A DNA stretch of 64,000 bases, taken from contig SCQQ01000042.1 in the NCBI GenBank assembly GCA_004299095.1, positions 1 to 64,000 of the forward strand. The letters are read 5' to 3'. Origin of the DNA: Burkholderiaceae bacterium (GTDB taxonomy: Bacteria; Pseudomonadota; Gammaproteobacteria; Burkholderiales; Burkholderiaceae_C). The notes under the pieces are model-generated. The model searched no databases. It was not told where the DNA came from and worked only from the letters and a program-made list of their open reading frames with translations. This document shows positions 1-9,389 of the stretch, piece by piece (position 1 is the stretch's first letter; each line of letters starts with the position of its first letter). Position numbers and translations under genes: made by a program.

Positions 1-118
1 GCTGCTGTGCCGGCTAGCCGGCACAGCAACGAAGAGAAACAGCAACGCAAATGATCAATCCCCGACCGCACCGCTCAGAATAATTGACGCTCACCGGTCA
101 AGATAGTTGACGCTGGGC
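1..118. mobile_element. Probable end of an IS21-like insertion sequence (partial, at window edge)
   Basis: Two imperfect direct repeats on the minus strand (gtcaactatcttgaccg / gtcaattattctgagcg), resembling the multiple terminal repeats of IS21-family ends; they abut a truncated ORF. Confidence 0.4.
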
Positions 119-193
119 ATCCCAGAGCGAAAGCGCCAACTCGCGCAAGTCAATTTCGTCGTCGGGGTAGTCGGGAGTAATCGCTTCAGCCAT
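98..193 (-). pseudogene. Truncated Wzz-like chain-length determinant N-terminus (31 aa)
   Basis: MAEAITPDYPDDEIDLRELALSLWDAQRQLS*: the DEIDLRELxxxLW motif is typical of Wzz N-termini; ORF runs into IS-like repeats. Confidence 0.5.
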
Positions 194-269
194 GAAAAAC
201 GCCACTCAAAAGGAGTGGCATTGTAGTAATGCACCTCGACCGCGGACAGATCGCTCGGGCCCGCGCCTG

Positions 270-1559
270 CTAGCGCGCACCGTGGCCCGTGAGTACCACC
301 TTGATGGTCTTCAGCACGATCAAAGCGTCCAGCCAGAGCGAGAAGTGCTTGATGTAGTACAGGTCGTACTGGATCTTGAGGCGCGCCCCGTCGATGTTGT
401 TGGTTGCCCCTTGCATGACCTGTGCCCATCCCGTGATACCCGGCCGCACCACATGCCGGTACGCATAGAACGGGATCTGCTTGCAAAATCGATCGATCAT
501 TTCGCGCATTTCCGGGCGCGGCCCGATCAGGCTCATGTCGCCCTTCAGCACATTCAGCAGTTGCGGCAGCTCGTCCACCCGGATCAGTCGAATGAAATGT
601 CCGACGCGCGTGATGCGCTGGTCGTCGTCTTCGGTCTCTTCGGCGCCCATTGACGCCGCATCGGCGACCATGCTCCGAAACTTGTAAATCGAAAACGTCT
701 TGTTGCCCAACCCCACCCGCTCCTGGATGAAGATGGCGGGTCCGGCACTGTCGAGCCGGATCGCCAGCGCGGTGAGCACCATCAGCGGCAACGCGATCGG
801 CAGCACCAGCAGCACGCCGAGCACGTCGATCAGGCGCTTGCACGCCGCATAAAGCGGCGATGGCAGCAGGTTGCCGGCTTCGTTGGCGCTCAGGCTGTCC
901 ACGCCGACCCGCCCCGTCACCGCTTCCTCGAGCCGGCGCACGTGGTAGACCGGCACGCGCGCCAGCGCGCAATTGGCCAGAAAGCGCTCCCAGTCGGAGC
1001 CCAGGCTGTTTTCGCCCAGATCGGCCACCACGGCGTCGAAACGCACGCCTTCGGTATCGGGCCTGGCCAGCACGCGCACTTCGACCTGCGCGTTCGACTG
1101 CACGTGCAGGCTGCGCCCGACGGGAAGCGCGGCCACCTTCATGCGCAAGAAACCCCTCGCCGCCAGGGCGCACAACAGGCACCACGCCAGCGCAACGACG
1201 GCGCCCAGCAGCAACAGCGGCCGCGAATACTCGAGCCGCGTGAACAGAATGAAGGCGAACACCAGCAAAAAGACCAGCACCACCACCGGGAACACGTTGG
1301 CCACATACGACGTGCCCGGAAAACTTCCAAGCCGGCGCAGCGCAATGGCCGAAAGCACGAACGAAGCCTCTACCGCCACCAGCGCTGTGATTTGCGGCGA
1401 TCCCCAGTCCCTCCAGAATTCGCCGCCCCACAGCAACACGCCCGGAACGGCGTAAACCAGAACAGCGCCCACGATCAGTTGCGACGCCTCGCTCAGCAGA
1501 TAGGCTTCGTACCAGCGCGAGTGGCGGCGTTCGAGGTTGGGTGGAGAGGTGTGTTGCAC
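270..1559 (-). CDS. Undecaprenyl-phosphate sugar phosphotransferase (WcaJ/bacterial sugar transferase family)
   Basis: N-terminal TM region; C-terminal [43 protein letters not shown]. Confidence 0.9.
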   Translation of the reverse strand: MQHTSPPNLERRHSRWYEAYLLSEASQLIVGAVLVYAVPGVLLWGGEFWRDWGSPQITALVAVEASFVLSAIALRRLGSFPGTSYVANVFPVVVLVFLLVFAFILFTRLEYSRPLLLLGAVVALAWCLLCALAARGFLRMKVAALPVGRSLHVQSNAQVEVRVLARPDTEGVRFDAVVADLGENSLGSDWERFLANCALARVPVYHVRRLEEAVTGRVGVDSLSANEAGNLLPSPLYAACKRLIDVLGVLLVLPIALPLMVLTALAIRLDSAGPAIFIQERVGLGNKTFSIYKFRSMVADAASMGAEETEDDDQRITRVGHFIRLIRVDELPQLLNVLKGDMSLIGPRPEMREMIDRFCKQIPFYAYRHVVRPGITGWAQVMQGATNNIDGARLKIQYDLYYIKHFSLWLDALIVLKTIKVVLTGHGAR

Positions 1560-1615
1560 GGTTACGTTTCTCAGGCTATGCCGCTCAATTCAGCAAAGCA
1601 GTCCATACCTACTGC

Positions 1616-1996
1616 CTACTGCGGGCCGTTCCCACCAACCATCAACTCGCTTTTGGCCTGACGAATCTGCAAAAAAAGCGCCGGCAATTCGAGCTTGATC
1701 GTCCACCAGGCCGTCTCAAGATCGACCTCGAAGTAGCCGTGCGCAATGGCATTGCGCATCTGGTAAGCGGACGAGAGCGGCAATTCGGGGTGGGCCGCCG
1801 CAAACATTGCATAGCGCTTTTCAATGTTGTTGCATGCCTCGCCGATCACTTCGAGGTTGCGAATGACGGCGTCCTGCACCAGCGGGTCAGTCAAAAACCG
1901 AGTTTTGTCATGCGCGCCTACGTAAAGATCAATACGTTCGATCGCTTGAATGACGTGTGCCAGATAGTCGCTCAGCCGCTGTACATCGTCAGTCAT
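1616..1996 (-). CDS. HepT-like (DUF86) ribonuclease toxin
   Basis: RNAIAHGY matches the RX4HXY motif; adjacent MntA-like nucleotidyltransferase. Confidence 0.85.
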   Translation of the reverse strand: MTDDVQRLSDYLAHVIQAIERIDLYVGAHDKTRFLTDPLVQDAVIRNLEVIGEACNNIEKRYAMFAAAHPELPLSSAYQMRNAIAHGYFEVDLETAWWTIKLELPALFLQIRQAKSELMVGGNGPQ

Positions 1997-2283
1997 ACCG
2001 GCCGTGCTTCAGCGAGCACCTTTGCGCGAAAGCTGTCCGGCAACGCATTTGGGGTCAGGACATCAACCGGTACCCCCAACAATTGGGCCAGTTTGTGCCG
2101 CATTGCACCAATATCGAACAGCGTTGTTATGGCGGTTGGATCGACCAGGAGATCGAGATCGCTCCCCTCGGTATCCCGTCCGCGCAGCACAGAGCCGAAA
2201 ACGCGTGCGTTGGACGCACGATGCGACTCGACCACCTGCCGAATTGCAGCGCGGTGCCTGTCTAGCGCAATCGATGGTTTCAT
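1993..2283 (-). CDS. MntA-like nucleotidyltransferase antitoxin
   Basis: FGSVLRGRDTEGSDLDLLVD (GSX10DXD motif); overlaps the hepT-like gene. Confidence 0.85.
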   Translation of the reverse strand: MKPSIALDRHRAAIRQVVESHRASNARVFGSVLRGRDTEGSDLDLLVDPTAITTLFDIGAMRHKLAQLLGVPVDVLTPNALPDSFRAKVLAEARPV

Positions 2284-2317
2284 GTGAGGTTTTCCGGGAT
2301 GCGTCCATCGCTTGATC

Positions 2318-2440
2318 CTACCGCAACGCCGACGGTTTCCTGCTCCGAACGGCGCGATCCAGAACTTGCCGAGCAGAATCGCCTTGATCGCCAGCCAGCA
2401 ACCGCGCCAGCGTGATGGAGCAATCCAGAACCAGGCTCAT
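2318..2440 (-). pseudogene. Truncated PIN-domain (VapC-like) toxin
   Basis: MSLVLDCSITLARLLAGDQGDSARQVLDRAVRSRKPSALR*; PIN N-terminus only, immediately downstream of a Phd-like antitoxin. Confidence 0.55.
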
Positions 2441-2697
2441 TTCCGCCCCGCGTCACGAAACGCTTTCCATTCCATCCATGAAATCGCCGCGTGACCCTGC
2501 GTCCAGCGGCGAATCCGCACTGCCGCATCGGTGGCCCGCCGCCCGACTGCAAGGACTACCTGCGCAGGCACCAAACGAGCGGCCGGACTGCCGCGGCGCG
2601 TGATCAGCACCTCTTCCCCGGCTTTCACGCGATCGAGCAAGGCGCGCAAGGTGTCGTTGGTCTGGAATGTGCCAACCGTGTGTAGCGAAGAAACCAT
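2437..2697 (-). CDS. Phd/YefM-family antitoxin
   Basis: TVGTFQTNDTLRALLDRVKAGEEVLITRRGSPAARLVP; internal ATG chosen as start. Confidence 0.75.
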   Translation of the reverse strand: MVSSLHTVGTFQTNDTLRALLDRVKAGEEVLITRRGSPAARLVPAQVVLAVGRRATDAAVRIRRWTQGHAAISWMEWKAFRDAGRK

Positions 2698-2722
2698 CGC
2701 AAACGCGTCGTGGTCGGAATAC

Positions 2723-3751
2723 TCAAGATTCCTTCCGGTGGTACCCCTCCGGATTCCCCTGCTGCCAGCGCCAGGCATCGCGCATCATCTCGGGCAGGCC
2801 ACGCTGGGCTTTCCAGCCGAGCTCGCGCAGCGCCTTGCCGGCATCAGCCCAGCATTGGGCAATGTCGCCGGGACGGCGTGGCGCCACGCGGTACGGCACC
2901 GGCCGGCCGCTGGCTTTTTCAAACGCCCGCACCATCTCCAGCACGCTGTAGCCTTGGCCGGTGCCCAGGTTCCACACGTTCCAGCCGCTGCGGTTTTGCA
3001 AAGCGTTCAACGCCTTCAAGTGCCCATCGGCCAGATCGGCCACGTGGATGTAATCGCGCACGCCAGTGCCGTCAGCCGTCGGGTAATCGTCGCCAAAGAC
3101 CGAAAGCTCGCGCAACTTGCCCACGGCCACCTGGCTGATGTAGGGCAGCAGGTTGTTCGGGATGCCGTTCGGGTCTTCGCCAATCAGGCCGCTTTCGTGC
3201 GCGCCCACCGGATTGAAGTAGCGCAGCACGGCAATGCGCCAGCGCGCATCGGACCGCGCCAGATCGGCCAGCATCTCTTCCACCATCAGCTTGGAGCGGC
3301 CGTACGGGTTGGTGGGATGCCCCGTGGGCGTGGCCTCGCTAATCGGCATTTGTGGCACGTCGCCATAGACCGTGGCGGAAGAACTGAAAACGAACTGAAA
3401 AACACCCGCATCCCGCATGGCTCCACACAATGCGACGGTACCGGCCACGTTGTTGTCGTAATACGCTAACGGCTTACGCACGCTCTCACCCACAGCCTTG
3501 AGCCCGGCGAAGTGCAGCACCGCGCCGATGCGGTGTTGCGCGAACACCTGCCCCAGCAGCGCCGCATCGCGCACGTCGCCCTGCACGAACTGCGGCGCCC
3601 GGCCGGCAATGCGCCCCACCCGCGCCAGTGATTCCAGCGAGCTGTTGCACAGGTTGTCCAGCACCACCACATCATGGCCCGCCTGCAGCAACGCCAACGT
3701 GGTGTGCGAACCGATGTAGCCGGCGCCGCCGGTCACAAGAATCGTGTTCAT
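2723..3751 (-). CDS. galE: UDP-glucose 4-epimerase
   Basis: [72 protein letters not shown]. Confidence 0.95.
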   Translation of the reverse strand: MNTILVTGGAGYIGSHTTLALLQAGHDVVVLDNLCNSSLESLARVGRIAGRAPQFVQGDVRDAALLGQVFAQHRIGAVLHFAGLKAVGESVRKPLAYYDNNVAGTVALCGAMRDAGVFQFVFSSSATVYGDVPQMPISEATPTGHPTNPYGRSKLMVEEMLADLARSDARWRIAVLRYFNPVGAHESGLIGEDPNGIPNNLLPYISQVAVGKLRELSVFGDDYPTADGTGVRDYIHVADLADGHLKALNALQNRSGWNVWNLGTGQGYSVLEMVRAFEKASGRPVPYRVAPRRPGDIAQCWADAGKALRELGWKAQRGLPEMMRDAWRWQQGNPEGYHRKES

Positions 3752-3753
3752 CT

Positions 3754-4200
3754 TCAATTGGAACCCCGCAACTGGCGCTCGTGCCATTGTTTGAAAGTTG
3801 CCACCGACATGACGGGAACCCGTTTCCAAGTGGCCCGCAACGACAGCAAATCATCGTCTCCGCTCACCAGCGCGTCCGCTTTGCCCGCGAGCGCAAGGCA
3901 CAAAAATGGCCTGTCGTTCGGGTCCCGCACATCGGGCACGTCAAGCAGTACATCAGGTATGTCGACCACTTCGGTCCATGGCAAATAGTCGGCGAGCAAG
4001 CTCTCTCGCTCGTCCGCAGTCAACGTGAACTTGGGGTACGCCAGCACGCGGACCAACTCATCGGCCGTCGCGTGGCTCACGAGCGGAAGTAACCGTTGCT
4101 CCTGCCATTCCGCGCGCAACCATCGCCAGCCGGTACCGCCGAAAATCAACGCGGACACCAGCACGTTGGTATCCAACACCACGCGCGGTGGCGCGTTCAC
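3754..4200 (-). CDS. PIN-domain toxin
   Basis: [22 protein letters not shown]...; GTG start overlaps the antitoxin stop. Confidence 0.85.
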   Translation of the reverse strand: MNAPPRVVLDTNVLVSALIFGGTGWRWLRAEWQEQRLLPLVSHATADELVRVLAYPKFTLTADERESLLADYLPWTEVVDIPDVLLDVPDVRDPNDRPFLCLALAGKADALVSGDDDLLSLRATWKRVPVMSVATFKQWHERQLRGSN

Positions 4201-4424
4201 GCGGCCCCTTTGCGCGCCCAAGCCACGGCATCCTTCACGTCTTGCGGCGCAATGCCCAGTTGAGCCAACTTGTTGCGCACTGCATCCACGGGCTGCACTC
4301 GAACCGGCGTGAGAATGATCCGGCCCGCATCGACGCTCACGTCGTAGTAATCGACGCCGCCGACAGCATCAACCACGGCCTTGGGCAGCGTGAGCTGATT
4401 CTTGGAAGTACGTTTTGCAAGCAT
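4197..4424 (-). CDS. AbrB/SpoVT-family antitoxin
   Basis: MLAKRTSKNQLTLPKAVVDAVGGVDYYDVSVDAGRIILTPV; overlaps PIN gene. Confidence 0.8.
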   Translation of the reverse strand: MLAKRTSKNQLTLPKAVVDAVGGVDYYDVSVDAGRIILTPVRVQPVDAVRNKLAQLGIAPQDVKDAVAWARKGAA

Positions 4425-4846
4425 TGCTTGATTCCTTGTTTTACGAAACCAATACTATTGTATTTTAGCGATACGTCTGTTGGTCTGTTCCATGGTCACG
4501 GGCCGCCCACAAACCGTATTCGCGCGCGACGCCATCGATCTCGCCATGCTCGACCTGCCGCCAAGGCAGTTGGCACCGGCGCTCGACAAGGCCGTGACGG
4601 CTTATGGCATGGCCGTCGTGGACGACCTGCACGCGGCACTGCGCCGACTGCGCGAACACCCGGATTGGCTGCAACGCTGCATGCACGCGCTGTCGATTCA
4701 CATGCCAGTGGCGGTCATGCAAGAGAGCCCGCAGCAATCAGGTCGTCGCCTGACTGCAGCCGCCGTTCATCTCCGAGGACGGTAACGTACCGAGATTGAA
4801 GCGAACCCGATTGCCTGAAGCCGGAGTCGAAAGACCCAGGTCAGCC

Positions 4847-5227
4847 TCACGGCGCGAACGGCTGCAGCGAGATCCCTTCGATCTTGCGGTAATGCTTGAC
4901 GTTACCGGTCACCAGCGCGAATCCACCTTCGAGCGCCGTTGCGGCAATCAACGCATCCGCCAATTGCAGTGCGTCGGCAAGCGCGTGAACTTCGACCAGG
5001 TAGCTGGCGCGGGCAGAAACCGCCTCCGTGATATGGATGATTCCGGCATCCCAGAACCGGATCGCCTGCCGCAACTGTCGGAACTCGGCCTTGTTGCGCA
5101 AGCCCTGCACGAGCTCCATGTAGGTCACGGCGGAAATGCAGAACCCCCGGTTCTCGTCTAACAACTCGGCGGCACCGACGTTGCCGCGCAGGTTCCAGAT
5201 CAATACGTCCGTATCGACCAGGATCAT
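4847..5227 (-). CDS. VapC-like PIN-domain toxin
   Basis: MILVDTDVLIWNLRGNVGAAELL...ADALIAATAL. Confidence 0.88.
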   Translation of the reverse strand: MILVDTDVLIWNLRGNVGAAELLDENRGFCISAVTYMELVQGLRNKAEFRQLRQAIRFWDAGIIHITEAVSARASYLVEVHALADALQLADALIAATALEGGFALVTGNVKHYRKIEGISLQPFAP

Positions 5228-5466
5228 GGCAACGCCCGGGGCGCGCGCAACGCACGGACCTGTGCTGCAACGTCGTCGGACGCATCGGCCCACATGCCGA
5301 AAGCCGGGTTGCGCCGCCCCGCAGGCAGCCGTCCGCGCGATTCCTCCCAGCGCCGCAGAATCGCCCGGCGGCGCCCTCGGTACGTGATCACCACCGCGTC
5401 GCCGCGATCAGTTGCCGCCAACAGCTCGGCACTGTGCAAACGCAGGTCCTTTGTCGTTGCTTCCAT
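5224..5466 (-). CDS. Phd/VapB-like antitoxin
   Basis: MEATTKDLRLHSAELLAATDRGDAVVITYRGRRRAILRRW; overlaps PIN gene. Confidence 0.75.
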   Translation of the reverse strand: MEATTKDLRLHSAELLAATDRGDAVVITYRGRRRAILRRWEESRGRLPAGRRNPAFGMWADASDDVAAQVRALRAPRALP

Positions 5467-5481
5467 GGCTAATCCTCGTAA

Positions 5482-5501
5482 GTTACACTTCGGAGTGTAA
5501 C
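5482..5501. promoter_or_regulatory. Perfect inverted repeat GTTACACT-TCGG-AGTGTAAC, candidate TA operator
   Basis: 8-bp arms, 4-nt spacer, about 15 bp upstream of the antitoxin ATG. Confidence 0.6.
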
Positions 5502-5502
5502 A

Positions 5503-5765
5503 AAGCTGCGCTGGACGCGCCGGGCGCTGACCCGCTTGGACGAGATTGCCGCCTGCATCAGCCAAGACAACCCTGATCGCGCGACCAGCTTTGTCCGCGA
5601 GCTGCGCGCCAAGCTCGACATCCTGGGCGAGCATCAACTCGGCAAACCCGGCCGCGTCTACGGCACCGGAGAACTGGTGCTGCACAAGCACTGCGTCGCC
5701 GTGTATCGCGTGAAAGGCGATGAGGTTCACCATTGACGGTACTTCACACGGCACAGCGGCGCTGA
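5503..5765 (+). pseudogene. ParE/RelE-family toxin pseudogene
   Basis: Close to 9101..9373 (LRWTRRALTRLDEIAACISQDNPDRATSFVRELRAKLDILGEHQLGKPGRVYGTGELVLHKHCVAVYRVKGDEVH) but no proper start codon and frameshifted before TVLHTAQRR*. Confidence 0.75.
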
Positions 5766-5874
5766 GCAGCACCGCCGTTCTGGAATCAACGCAAACCACT
5801 TCCGACCGTGAGGCGAACTGGTTTGGCAGGATCCATCCCCCATTCAAGCTGCGTCTGCCCGCGCTCACCACTGT

Positions 5875-7098
5875 TCAATCATCACCCGCGCTGATGGGTT
5901 TTGAATCTGCCCTCGCCAACGCCCTGACCACCTGCTTGGCAGCGGCCGCTGGCGAGAACAAACGATCAGCGAGCTTGCGCCCCGCTTTTCCCATCTCGAT
6001 CCGTGCGGCGGCATGATCGGCCAGACGCTCGGCAGCGATTTGAAGATCCGTGATCGAGTCGCCCTCAACGCCATATCCGACGTTGTTGTCGCGGATGACG
6101 TGAGCCAAGTCATTTCCGGGGTTGATGCGCGCCAGCACGGGCAGGCCATTACGCGCGTAGGCCATGAACTTGCCCGGAATGTTGTGTGTTTTGTGCCGCG
6201 GATCGAGCGCCACAATCCCGACGTGGCACTGCTCGAACAGGGCGGGTATCAGCGCCGAATCAATTTCGGACATAAATCGTACGTTTGTCAGCTCGCGCTT
6301 GCCCGCCTTCTGCTGCAACCGGCTCACTTCGCTCCCGCGTCCGACAAACAGAAAGCCCAGGTCCAACCGGCTCCGCAGCCGCGCAGCAAGCTCCAGAAAA
6401 GCATCCATGTCCTGCGCCTTGCCCATGTTGCCGGCATACACGAACAGGGTTCGCCCTTCCAGATTCCCGAGATCGAATTTCCCGCTTTCCGGCTTGACGA
6501 CTTCCGCCATACGCATCCAGTTGTAGAGCACCTCGATTTCAGCACTCGACGGCGCGTCCCGCGCAACCAATGCGACGTTGGCCGGGGTTTGAACTCCAAT
6601 CACATCCGCGACGCGATATTGAAAACGCTCAACCGCCTTGAAAAATCTATATGCGAAGCCCTTGCGCATCACACCCGCGTCAACAGCCCAGTCAGGGAAA
6701 AGATCACGGACGATGAGATAACCCCGGCATTGATTCCAGCGTTTGACACAGCGCGCAACCAACCCCAGAAAAATCGTCGGCGAATACCAGACAACGCCGT
6801 CCCAATGCTCGCCTTTCAGTCCGGACAATCGCATGCCGCGCAACAGCGCAAACGGTAGACAGATTTCGGCCAGCGCTCGCCGAATCAGATTGACATCCTT
6901 GGTTCGGGGCGCGCGGACTCGAACGATCCGTACGTGCTCGTCCTGCTCGACGGCGAATGGCCTTAATCCGCCAACCATGGGCGCCAGCACCGTGACGTCA
7001 TGCCCTTGCGCCACCATTTCGGTCGCGAGGTCGCGCAGCTCGATCGCGGCCGAAAGCGTGGATGGCATATAGACATCCGCAACGATCAATAACTTCAT
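5875..7098 (-). CDS. WbuB-like glycosyltransferase (family 4; putative FucNAc transferase)
   Basis: MKLLIVADVYMPSTLSAAIELRDLATEMVAQGHDVTVLAP; clusters with fnlABC- and wbuC-like genes. Confidence 0.85.
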   Translation of the reverse strand: MKLLIVADVYMPSTLSAAIELRDLATEMVAQGHDVTVLAPMVGGLRPFAVEQDEHVRIVRVRAPRTKDVNLIRRALAEICLPFALLRGMRLSGLKGEHWDGVVWYSPTIFLGLVARCVKRWNQCRGYLIVRDLFPDWAVDAGVMRKGFAYRFFKAVERFQYRVADVIGVQTPANVALVARDAPSSAEIEVLYNWMRMAEVVKPESGKFDLGNLEGRTLFVYAGNMGKAQDMDAFLELAARLRSRLDLGFLFVGRGSEVSRLQQKAGKRELTNVRFMSEIDSALIPALFEQCHVGIVALDPRHKTHNIPGKFMAYARNGLPVLARINPGNDLAHVIRDNNVGYGVEGDSITDLQIAAERLADHAAARIEMGKAGRKLADRLFSPAAAAKQVVRALARADSKPISAGDD

Positions 7099-7123
7099 CG
7101 GTTTGCTTTCTACGGTGGGCTAC

Positions 7124-7651
7124 TTAATCGATTGCCAATCGGATTCGGACGCTCTGCTCAAGCTCGGCAAGGTAGCTCTCCGCGGCCCGTGTCCCCGCTT
7201 CCGGCGCCCATGGCGCAAAGTCGCCCAGATGCGCCGGGTCGAACGGTCCGGGCCTTACTTCCAACAGAACGGAGCCGCTCGCCAGCGATACGGTGGTGCT
7301 CCAGCAATCTGGTGCAACCTCCACGGCAGACGCAGCGTTTTGTGTTCCGCCCGCCGCAAACGGAATGACTGAAACGATGCGGCCGCCGTCATCAAACTTC
7401 ACCAACGCAAAACGGCCGCGCAAAACAACAAGCAGTTTGATCCGCGGAACCATGACGTCGCGCTTGGGGCGCAGGTAACTGCCCGGCTCGATTGCATTCA
7501 GCAAACGCTGACACGGGTCGGCGTAAGACCGATGGAGGTTTCGGTGCTGGCGCAAGCGCGGCGATGCGTTGGCGCGCGCCGTCAAGGCATCCAGCATCGC
7601 GGCATCAATCACTTGAACACTGCCGCCAGCGCCTGCAGCAATGTCGGCCAT
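7124..7651 (-). CDS. wbuC: WbuC-family cupin-fold protein
   Basis: SPRLRQHRNLHRSYADPCQRLLNAIEPGSYLRPKRD typical of WbuC; beside WbuB-like GT. Confidence 0.8.
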   Translation of the reverse strand: MADIAAGAGGSVQVIDAAMLDALTARANASPRLRQHRNLHRSYADPCQRLLNAIEPGSYLRPKRDVMVPRIKLLVVLRGRFALVKFDDGGRIVSVIPFAAGGTQNAASAVEVAPDCWSTTVSLASGSVLLEVRPGPFDPAHLGDFAPWAPEAGTRAAESYLAELEQSVRIRLAID

Positions 7652-8781
7652 CAGTACCGCTTCCAGACCACCCGATTCACATAATCGGTATAGCTCAGGA
7701 TGATGCGCAGCACTTTGTCCGAGACATTCGGCATGCTGTAGTCGCCAACCTGGCGCAACAGGCGCTCGGCGCCGCGCGGCTGGTCATGCAGAACCGTCAG
7801 GCCCTGCAGAACACGGTCGGGTTCCAACCCCACCATCATCACGGCCCCCTCTTCCATGCCTTCCGGCCGCTCATGCGCCTCACGGATATTGAGCGCCGGG
7901 AAGTTCAGGATGGACGATTCTTCCGTGATGGTGCCGCTGTCCGACAGCACCGCGTGCGCTGAAAGCTGCAGCTTGTTGTAGTCAGTGAATCCGAGTGGCT
8001 TCAACAGGCGAACGAGCGGATGAAACTTGGCACCCATGGCGCCCACACGCTTTTGCGTGCGCGGGTGGGTGGACACGATTACCGGCTCGCCGTAGGTTTC
8101 GGCCACGGCGTTCAGCACCTGCACCAAGCGGCTGAAATTCCGGTCGGAGTCGATGTTCTCTTCACGATGGGCGCTCACGACAAAGAAGTTGCCTTCGTCC
8201 AGGTCCAGTCGCTGCAGCACGTCGGACGCATCGATCTTTGGGCGGTAATGCGCCAGCACCTCCGCCATGGGGCTGCCCGTCTTGATAACGAGGTCTGCCG
8301 GCAATCCCTCGCGCAGCAAATATTCGCGCGCAATGCTGCTGTAGGTCAGATTGACGTCAGCCGTGTGATCGACGATGCGCCGGTTGATCTCCTCCGGCAC
8401 GCGCATGTCGAAGCAGCGGTTGCCCGCCTCCATATGGAAGATCGGAATCTTGCGCCGCTTGGCCGGGATCACAGCCAGGCAACTGTTGGTGTCGCCCAGC
8501 ACCAGCAGCGCATCGGGGCGCTCCTGTAGCAGCACCGCGTCCATCTTGGCGATGATCTGGCCGATGGTCTCGGCCGCGCTGCCGCCTGCGGCCTTCAGGA
8601 AATGGTCGGGTTTGCGGATACCCAGATCATCAAAAAAGATCTGATTCAACTCGTAGTCATAGTTCTGACCGGTATGCACCAGCACGTGGTCGCAGTACTG
8701 ATCCAGCCTGGCCAACACGCGCGACAGCCGAATGATTTCCGGGCGCGTGCCGACTACGGTCATGACCTTGATTTTTTTCAT
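7651..8781 (-). CDS. fnlC: UDP-GlcNAc 2-epimerase family protein, putative FnlC/WbjD (UDP-L-FucNAc pathway)
   Basis: [56 protein letters not shown]. Confidence 0.88.
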   Translation of the reverse strand: MKKIKVMTVVGTRPEIIRLSRVLARLDQYCDHVLVHTGQNYDYELNQIFFDDLGIRKPDHFLKAAGGSAAETIGQIIAKMDAVLLQERPDALLVLGDTNSCLAVIPAKRRKIPIFHMEAGNRCFDMRVPEEINRRIVDHTADVNLTYSSIAREYLLREGLPADLVIKTGSPMAEVLAHYRPKIDASDVLQRLDLDEGNFFVVSAHREENIDSDRNFSRLVQVLNAVAETYGEPVIVSTHPRTQKRVGAMGAKFHPLVRLLKPLGFTDYNKLQLSAHAVLSDSGTITEESSILNFPALNIREAHERPEGMEEGAVMMVGLEPDRVLQGLTVLHDQPRGAERLLRQVGDYSMPNVSDKVLRIILSYTDYVNRVVWKRY

Positions 8782-8821
8782 ATCTGCCTATTCACGACAT
8801 GCATGCTGCGTACAATGCGCG

Positions 8822-8837
8822 GTATTACGCGTAATAC
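8822..8837. promoter_or_regulatory. 16-bp perfect palindrome GTATTACGCGTAATAC, candidate TA operator
   Basis: 11 bp upstream of the antitoxin ATG at 8848. Confidence 0.7.
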
Positions 8838-8847
8838 AGGCCGCATC

Positions 8848-9111
8848 ATGTCCACCAATACCACTCCAACAGCCGCTCCAACCCGCACCATCAACGTACG
8901 CCTCCCTTTGGAGATCTACGACCAGCTTGAAGAACTGGCCCGCGCGACGGCGCGCACCAAGACCTTCGTGACGCTGGAAGCGCTGACGAGCTACCTCGCG
9001 TCGCAACGCTGGCAGGTGCAAGACATCGAAGCAGGGCTTGCCGAGGCTGACCGTGGCGAGTTTGCCACTGAGGCTGAAGTCGCCGCCGTTTTTGCACGTT
9101 ATGGCGCGTGA
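8848..9111 (+). CDS. Ribbon-helix-helix (CopG/RelB-like) antitoxin
   Basis: TINVRLPLEIYDQLEELARATARTKTFVTLEALTSYL. Confidence 0.8.
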   Translation: MSTNTTPTAAPTRTINVRLPLEIYDQLEELARATARTKTFVTLEALTSYLASQRWQVQDIEAGLAEADRGEFATEAEVAAVFARYGA

Positions 9112-9373
9112 GTTGCGCTGGACGCGCCGCGCACTGACCCGCCTGGACGAAATCGCAGCGTATATCGCGCAAGACAACCCGGCGCGCGCAACCAGCTTCG
9201 TTCGGGAGCTGCGCGCGCGGCTCGACGTTTTGCGGGAGCATCAACTCGGCATGCCCGGCAGCGTTTACGGCACCAAAGAGTTGGTGCTGCACAAGCACTA
9301 CGTCGCGGTGTATCGGGTGGTTGGCAACGAGGTTCATATCCTGACCGTGCTGCACACCGCACAAAAACGTTGA
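9101..9373 (+). CDS. ParE/RelE-family toxin
   Basis: MARELRWTRRALTRLDEIAAYIAQDNPARATSFVRELRARLDVL...YRVVGNEVHILTVLHTAQKR. Confidence 0.88.
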   Translation: MARELRWTRRALTRLDEIAAYIAQDNPARATSFVRELRARLDVLREHQLGMPGSVYGTKELVLHKHYVAVYRVVGNEVHILTVLHTAQKR

Positions 9374-9389
9374 GCGAGCAACCGGAGCT

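Noticed and set aside
1369-1376. CTACCGCC (reverse of the ops element GGCGGTAG) inside the sugar transferase gene
   Set aside because: Internal to a coding sequence at the distal end of the operon, so not a plausible RfaH/JUMPstart site.
4480-4785. 101-aa plus-strand ORF
   Set aside because: Looks protein-like in part but no recognisable family and no clear RBS; not supported.
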